A stretch of DNA of 26,225 nt from Desulfotignum sp. (GTDB lineage: Bacteria; Desulfobacterota; Desulfobacteria; Desulfobacterales; Desulfobacteraceae). Of this stretch, positions 23,937-26,225 are shown one piece after another. Both the position numbers and the translations under genes were made by a program. Numbering within the stretch: position 1 is the first letter of the stretch; the number at the start of each line of letters is the position of its first letter. Where the stretch lies: assembly GCA_011390695.1 (NCBI GenBank), contig JAABRW010000114.1, forward strand, positions 1 to 26,225, given 5' to 3'. The notes below the pieces were generated by a model. The model was given only the letters and a program-made list of their open reading frames with translations, had not been told where the DNA came from and made no database searches.

Positions 23937-25133
23937 ATGGAATTTGCACCCTGGCCGTTTTTCGCAAAGGATGAGATCCAGGCGGCAGTGGATGTGTTGA
24001 AATCAGGAAAGGTGAACCAGTGGACAGGCAGGGCGGTTACGGCATTTGAAAATGCATTTGCACGGTATATCGGAACTGCCCATGCCGTCGCCTTGGCCAA
24101 CGGCAGCCTGGCACTTGATATGGCCCTGGCTGCCTTAAATATTGGAAAAGATGATGAGGTGATCGTTACCCCCCGGTCATTTGTTGCCTCTGCCTCCTGT
24201 GCAGCATTGCACGGGGCGGTGCCGGTTTTTGTGGATGTGGACCCGTTGAGCCAGAACATCACCCTTGATACCATCGCAAAGGCTGTCACCCCGAAGACAA
24301 AGGCGGTGATCGCCGTGAATCTGGGGGGCTGGCCCTGTGACCTGAAAAATATCATCTCCTTCTGCAGGCAGAACAAAATTTTTTTAATTGAGGATTGTGC
24401 CCAGGCCCACGGGGCAGAATTTGAAGGAAAAAAGGCCGGCAGTTTCGGGGACTGTGCCATCTTTTCCTTCTGCCAGGACAAAATCATGAGCACCGGGGGT
24501 GAAGGCGGCATGCTGGTGACAAATACCACCGATATCTGGAAAAAAGTCTGGAGTTTCAAGGACCATGGAAAAGATTATGATAAAGCATTTTGTGTGGATC
24601 ATGATCCCGGATTCAGGTGGCTGGTTAACAGCTTTGGGACCAATGCCAGGATGACGGAAATGCAGGCGGCCATGGGCTGTGTGCAGCTCAAAAAACTGGA
24701 TGGATGGGTTAAAAAAAGACGGGCAAATGCAGATCTGCTGAACCGCGCCTTTGCAGATATTCCGGGGCTGCGGACTACCGTACCCGGACCTGCGTATTAT
24801 CATTCCTATTACAAATATTATGTGTTTGTTGAACAGGATGCATTAAAAAGTGCGTGGACCCGGGATGTGGTTATTGAAGCATTAAATAATGCAGGTGTGC
24901 CGTGCAATACAGGGATCTGTCCGGAAATCTACAGGGAAAAAGTGTTTGCAAAAGGCAACTGCCGGATACAGGGTGGGGTAAAGGACAGCAGCGGAAAAGC
25001 GTATTATCTGCCGGTTGCACGCCGACTGGGGGAATCTTCTGTCATGTTCATGGTGCACCCGACGCTGACCCCGGCATCCATTGGGTATGTGATTGACCAG
25101 GTAAAAATTATCATGACTGAAGCTATAAAATAG
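23937..25133 (+). CDS. DegT/DnrJ/EryC1/StrS-family sugar aminotransferase (PglE-like)
   Basis: 398 residues from the ATG at 23937, which has GGAGG 7 nt upstream and lies 1 nt after the acyltransferase stop. This is a PLP-dependent fold-type I enzyme: ANGSLALDMAL (phosphate binding), IEDCAQAHGA with D153, and FSFCQDKIMSTGGEGG with the Schiff-base lysine K182. Enzymes of this family aminate UDP-4-keto-6-deoxy sugars using glutamate. With the upstream 4,6-dehydratase and acyltransferase it fits the PglF-PglE-PglD logic of UDP-bacillosamine synthesis, though 3-amination of another keto sugar is also possible. It ends 11 nt inside the convergent glycosyltransferase gene. Confidence 0.93.
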   Translation: MEFAPWPFFAKDEIQAAVDVLKSGKVNQWTGRAVTAFENAFARYIGTAHAVALANGSLALDMALAALNIGKDDEVIVTPRSFVASASCAALHGAVPVFVDVDPLSQNITLDTIAKAVTPKTKAVIAVNLGGWPCDLKNIISFCRQNKIFLIEDCAQAHGAEFEGKKAGSFGDCAIFSFCQDKIMSTGGEGGMLVTNTTDIWKKVWSFKDHGKDYDKAFCVDHDPGFRWLVNSFGTNARMTEMQAAMGCVQLKKLDGWVKKRRANADLLNRAFADIPGLRTTVPGPAYYHSYYKYYVFVEQDALKSAWTRDVVIEALNNAGVPCNTGICPEIYREKVFAKGNCRIQGGVKDSSGKAYYLPVARRLGESSVMFMVHPTLTPASIGYVIDQVKIIMTEAIK

Positions 25134-26225
25134 AACCATTGTTAAACCTTTCTAAATAGTCAACAAAGCTATTTGCCAGTTGGCTTCTATTAAATTTTTT
25201 TTCAGCAAAAGTCCTGGCATTTTCTCCCATCTTCTGTAGATGATGTCTATCCATTGACATGTTATACAACTCATCAGCAAATGCTTCAGGGTCATCAGGT
25301 AACACAGCCGTCCCAAGATTGTTTTCAGTTATCATCTCTGCAAGCCACCCTGGATAATTAATAAAAACCGGTAATCCCATAGCAATGTAATCAAAAAATT
25401 TATTTGGCGATGTACCGTAATAAAATGCTGGAATGTTATTAAGAATCATCAGCCCCAGGTCAACTTCTCCCATCAGCCCGATCAAATCTTTTTTGGGTAT
25501 TGGATCAAAAAAAATACAATTTGATAATGATTCTCTGTGCTTTTTTTCTAACAGCTGCGGCTTCAGTTTTCCATCACCAATAAACAAAAACTTAATATGG
25601 GTAATTTTCCTGTTTTTCATCACTCTGGCTGCATTGAGAACAGCATCCAACCCGTTGGCCATTCCATGCGCACCTGTATATACGGCCACAAAACTGCCGG
25701 GTTTGAACCGTCTATCCTTTGCCCGAAGTTTGATTTTTTCCGCTTTTGTCGCATCATTGGAAGGCTTGAATAATGCGACATCACACCCATTGGGTATCAT
25801 GATTACAGTTTTATTTCCCGGGGTTCTTTTTTCCATGCCCATCTTAATACCAGGGGAAAGGCCTATGCCGCCATCCATGGTGAAATAGGCTGATTTTTCA
25901 AGAAGAGACATCGCCAAAAGAACAATGGGATTGGTAACAACGCCCATGGCTTTCGGCAATTCAGGCCAAAGATCGCGTACCTCGAAAACAAATTTTTTCC
26001 AGGGCTTAAACAACTTGGTGATAATACCTGGAATAGCAGCAGTTAAAGGGGTAGATGTTGCAAAAACAATATCATAATCTTTGCACAAAGCAATTTTTAC
26101 ACTTTTCAGGGAATATCTTAAAAAAATTATACTGCGTGTAAAAAGAGAGTCGTAATTTGAGTATGGCAAGGAAATTTCAATAATACGAATCCCGTCCACA
26201 AAGCCTTCCCGGATTCCCTTAACCG
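25123..26225 (-). CDS. WbuB-like GT4 glycosyltransferase, N-terminus beyond window
   Basis: At least 367 residues; the frame is open to the right edge, so the true start is outside. An in-frame GTG at 26199 is internal by homology (REGFVDGIRIIEISLPYSN runs through it). The C-terminal half has the GT4 GT-B features: VAVYTGAHGMANGLDAVL (donor-binding loop), FLFIGDGKLKPQL and the acidic region PNKFFDYIAMGLPVFINYPG. EVRDLWPELPKAMG recalls WbuB-type amino-sugar transferases such as L-FucNAc transferase. It is visibly A+T-richer than the operon it faces and is convergent to it, so it is probably part of a separate unit, possibly acquired. Its stop overlaps the aminotransferase stop region by 11 nt. 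Confidence 0.9.
   Translation of the reverse strand, partial: VKGIREGFVDGIRIIEISLPYSNYDSLFTRSIIFLRYSLKSVKIALCKDYDIVFATSTPLTAAIPGIITKLFKPWKKFVFEVRDLWPELPKAMGVVTNPIVLLAMSLLEKSAYFTMDGGIGLSPGIKMGMEKRTPGNKTVIMIPNGCDVALFKPSNDATKAEKIKLRAKDRRFKPGSFVAVYTGAHGMANGLDAVLNAARVMKNRKITHIKFLFIGDGKLKPQLLEKKHRESLSNCIFFDPIPKKDLIGLMGEVDLGLMILNNIPAFYYGTSPNKFFDYIAMGLPVFINYPGWLAEMITENNLGTAVLPDDPEAFADELYNMSMDRHHLQKMGENARTFAEKKFNRSQLANSFVDYLERFNNGSIL

Noticed and set aside
23441..24559. 372-codon minus-strand frame opposite the acyltransferase and aminotransferase
   Set aside because: The plus-strand genes carry intact family motifs; the antisense product has no recognisable domain.

Overview
The window looks like chromosomal DNA of a marine or anaerobic Desulfobacterota (Desulfobacteraceae-like) bacterium. 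This is inferred from the gene order and composition of a type II secretion (T2SS) operon that includes gspN and a PDZ-type gspC, the moderate G+C content, and the secreted-protein families present; no marker gene fixes the species. I see no rRNA, tRNA or CRISPR array.

Region 1 (1-4604) encodes two large exported proteins on the minus strand. One is a subtilisin-like protease, cut by the left window edge and lacking a standard start codon. The other is an 863-residue protein joining a DUF4214 domain, a papain-like cysteine peptidase region and C-terminal MORN-type repeats. A perfect 15-bp hairpin lies between them. Region 2 (4605-6173, plus strand) holds a 65-residue DUF6447-like protein and a WbpV-like nucleotide-sugar epimerase/dehydrogenase. 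These are followed by two gene scraps: 26 nt of a WbpL-type glycosyltransferase and a decayed ISAzo13-type transposase.

Region 3 (6174-19433) is the T2SS. The minus-strand operon reads gspG-H-I-J-K-L-M-N-C-D-E, then a YidD-domain protein and a TPR/membrane protein. gspF lies alone on the plus strand, convergent to the operon. Genes overlap or nearly touch throughout (several ATGA junctions), so translation is probably coupled. No prepilin peptidase gene (gspO) is in view. The two exported proteins of region 1 are plausible T2SS cargo, but that is inference.

Region 4 (19434-25133, plus strand) is a tight nucleotide-sugar and glycan-initiation operon. It contains an internally deleted remnant of a second WbpV-like epimerase, an intact WbpL-type polyprenyl-phosphate sugar transferase, a WbpM/PglF-type 4,6-dehydratase, a PglC-type sugar transferase, a hexapeptide acyltransferase and a DegT-type aminotransferase. 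Together these could make and load a UDP-bacillosamine-like amino sugar for O-antigen, exopolysaccharide or glycoprotein synthesis. Region 5 (25123-26225, minus strand) is an A+T-richer WbuB-like GT4 glycosyltransferase, cut by the right window edge.

The most notable structure is that the T2SS block sits between two complementary broken copies of one epimerase-WbpL gene pair. On the left the epimerase is intact and the transferase is a scrap beside IS debris; on the right the epimerase is deleted and the transferase is intact. This suggests an IS-associated rearrangement.
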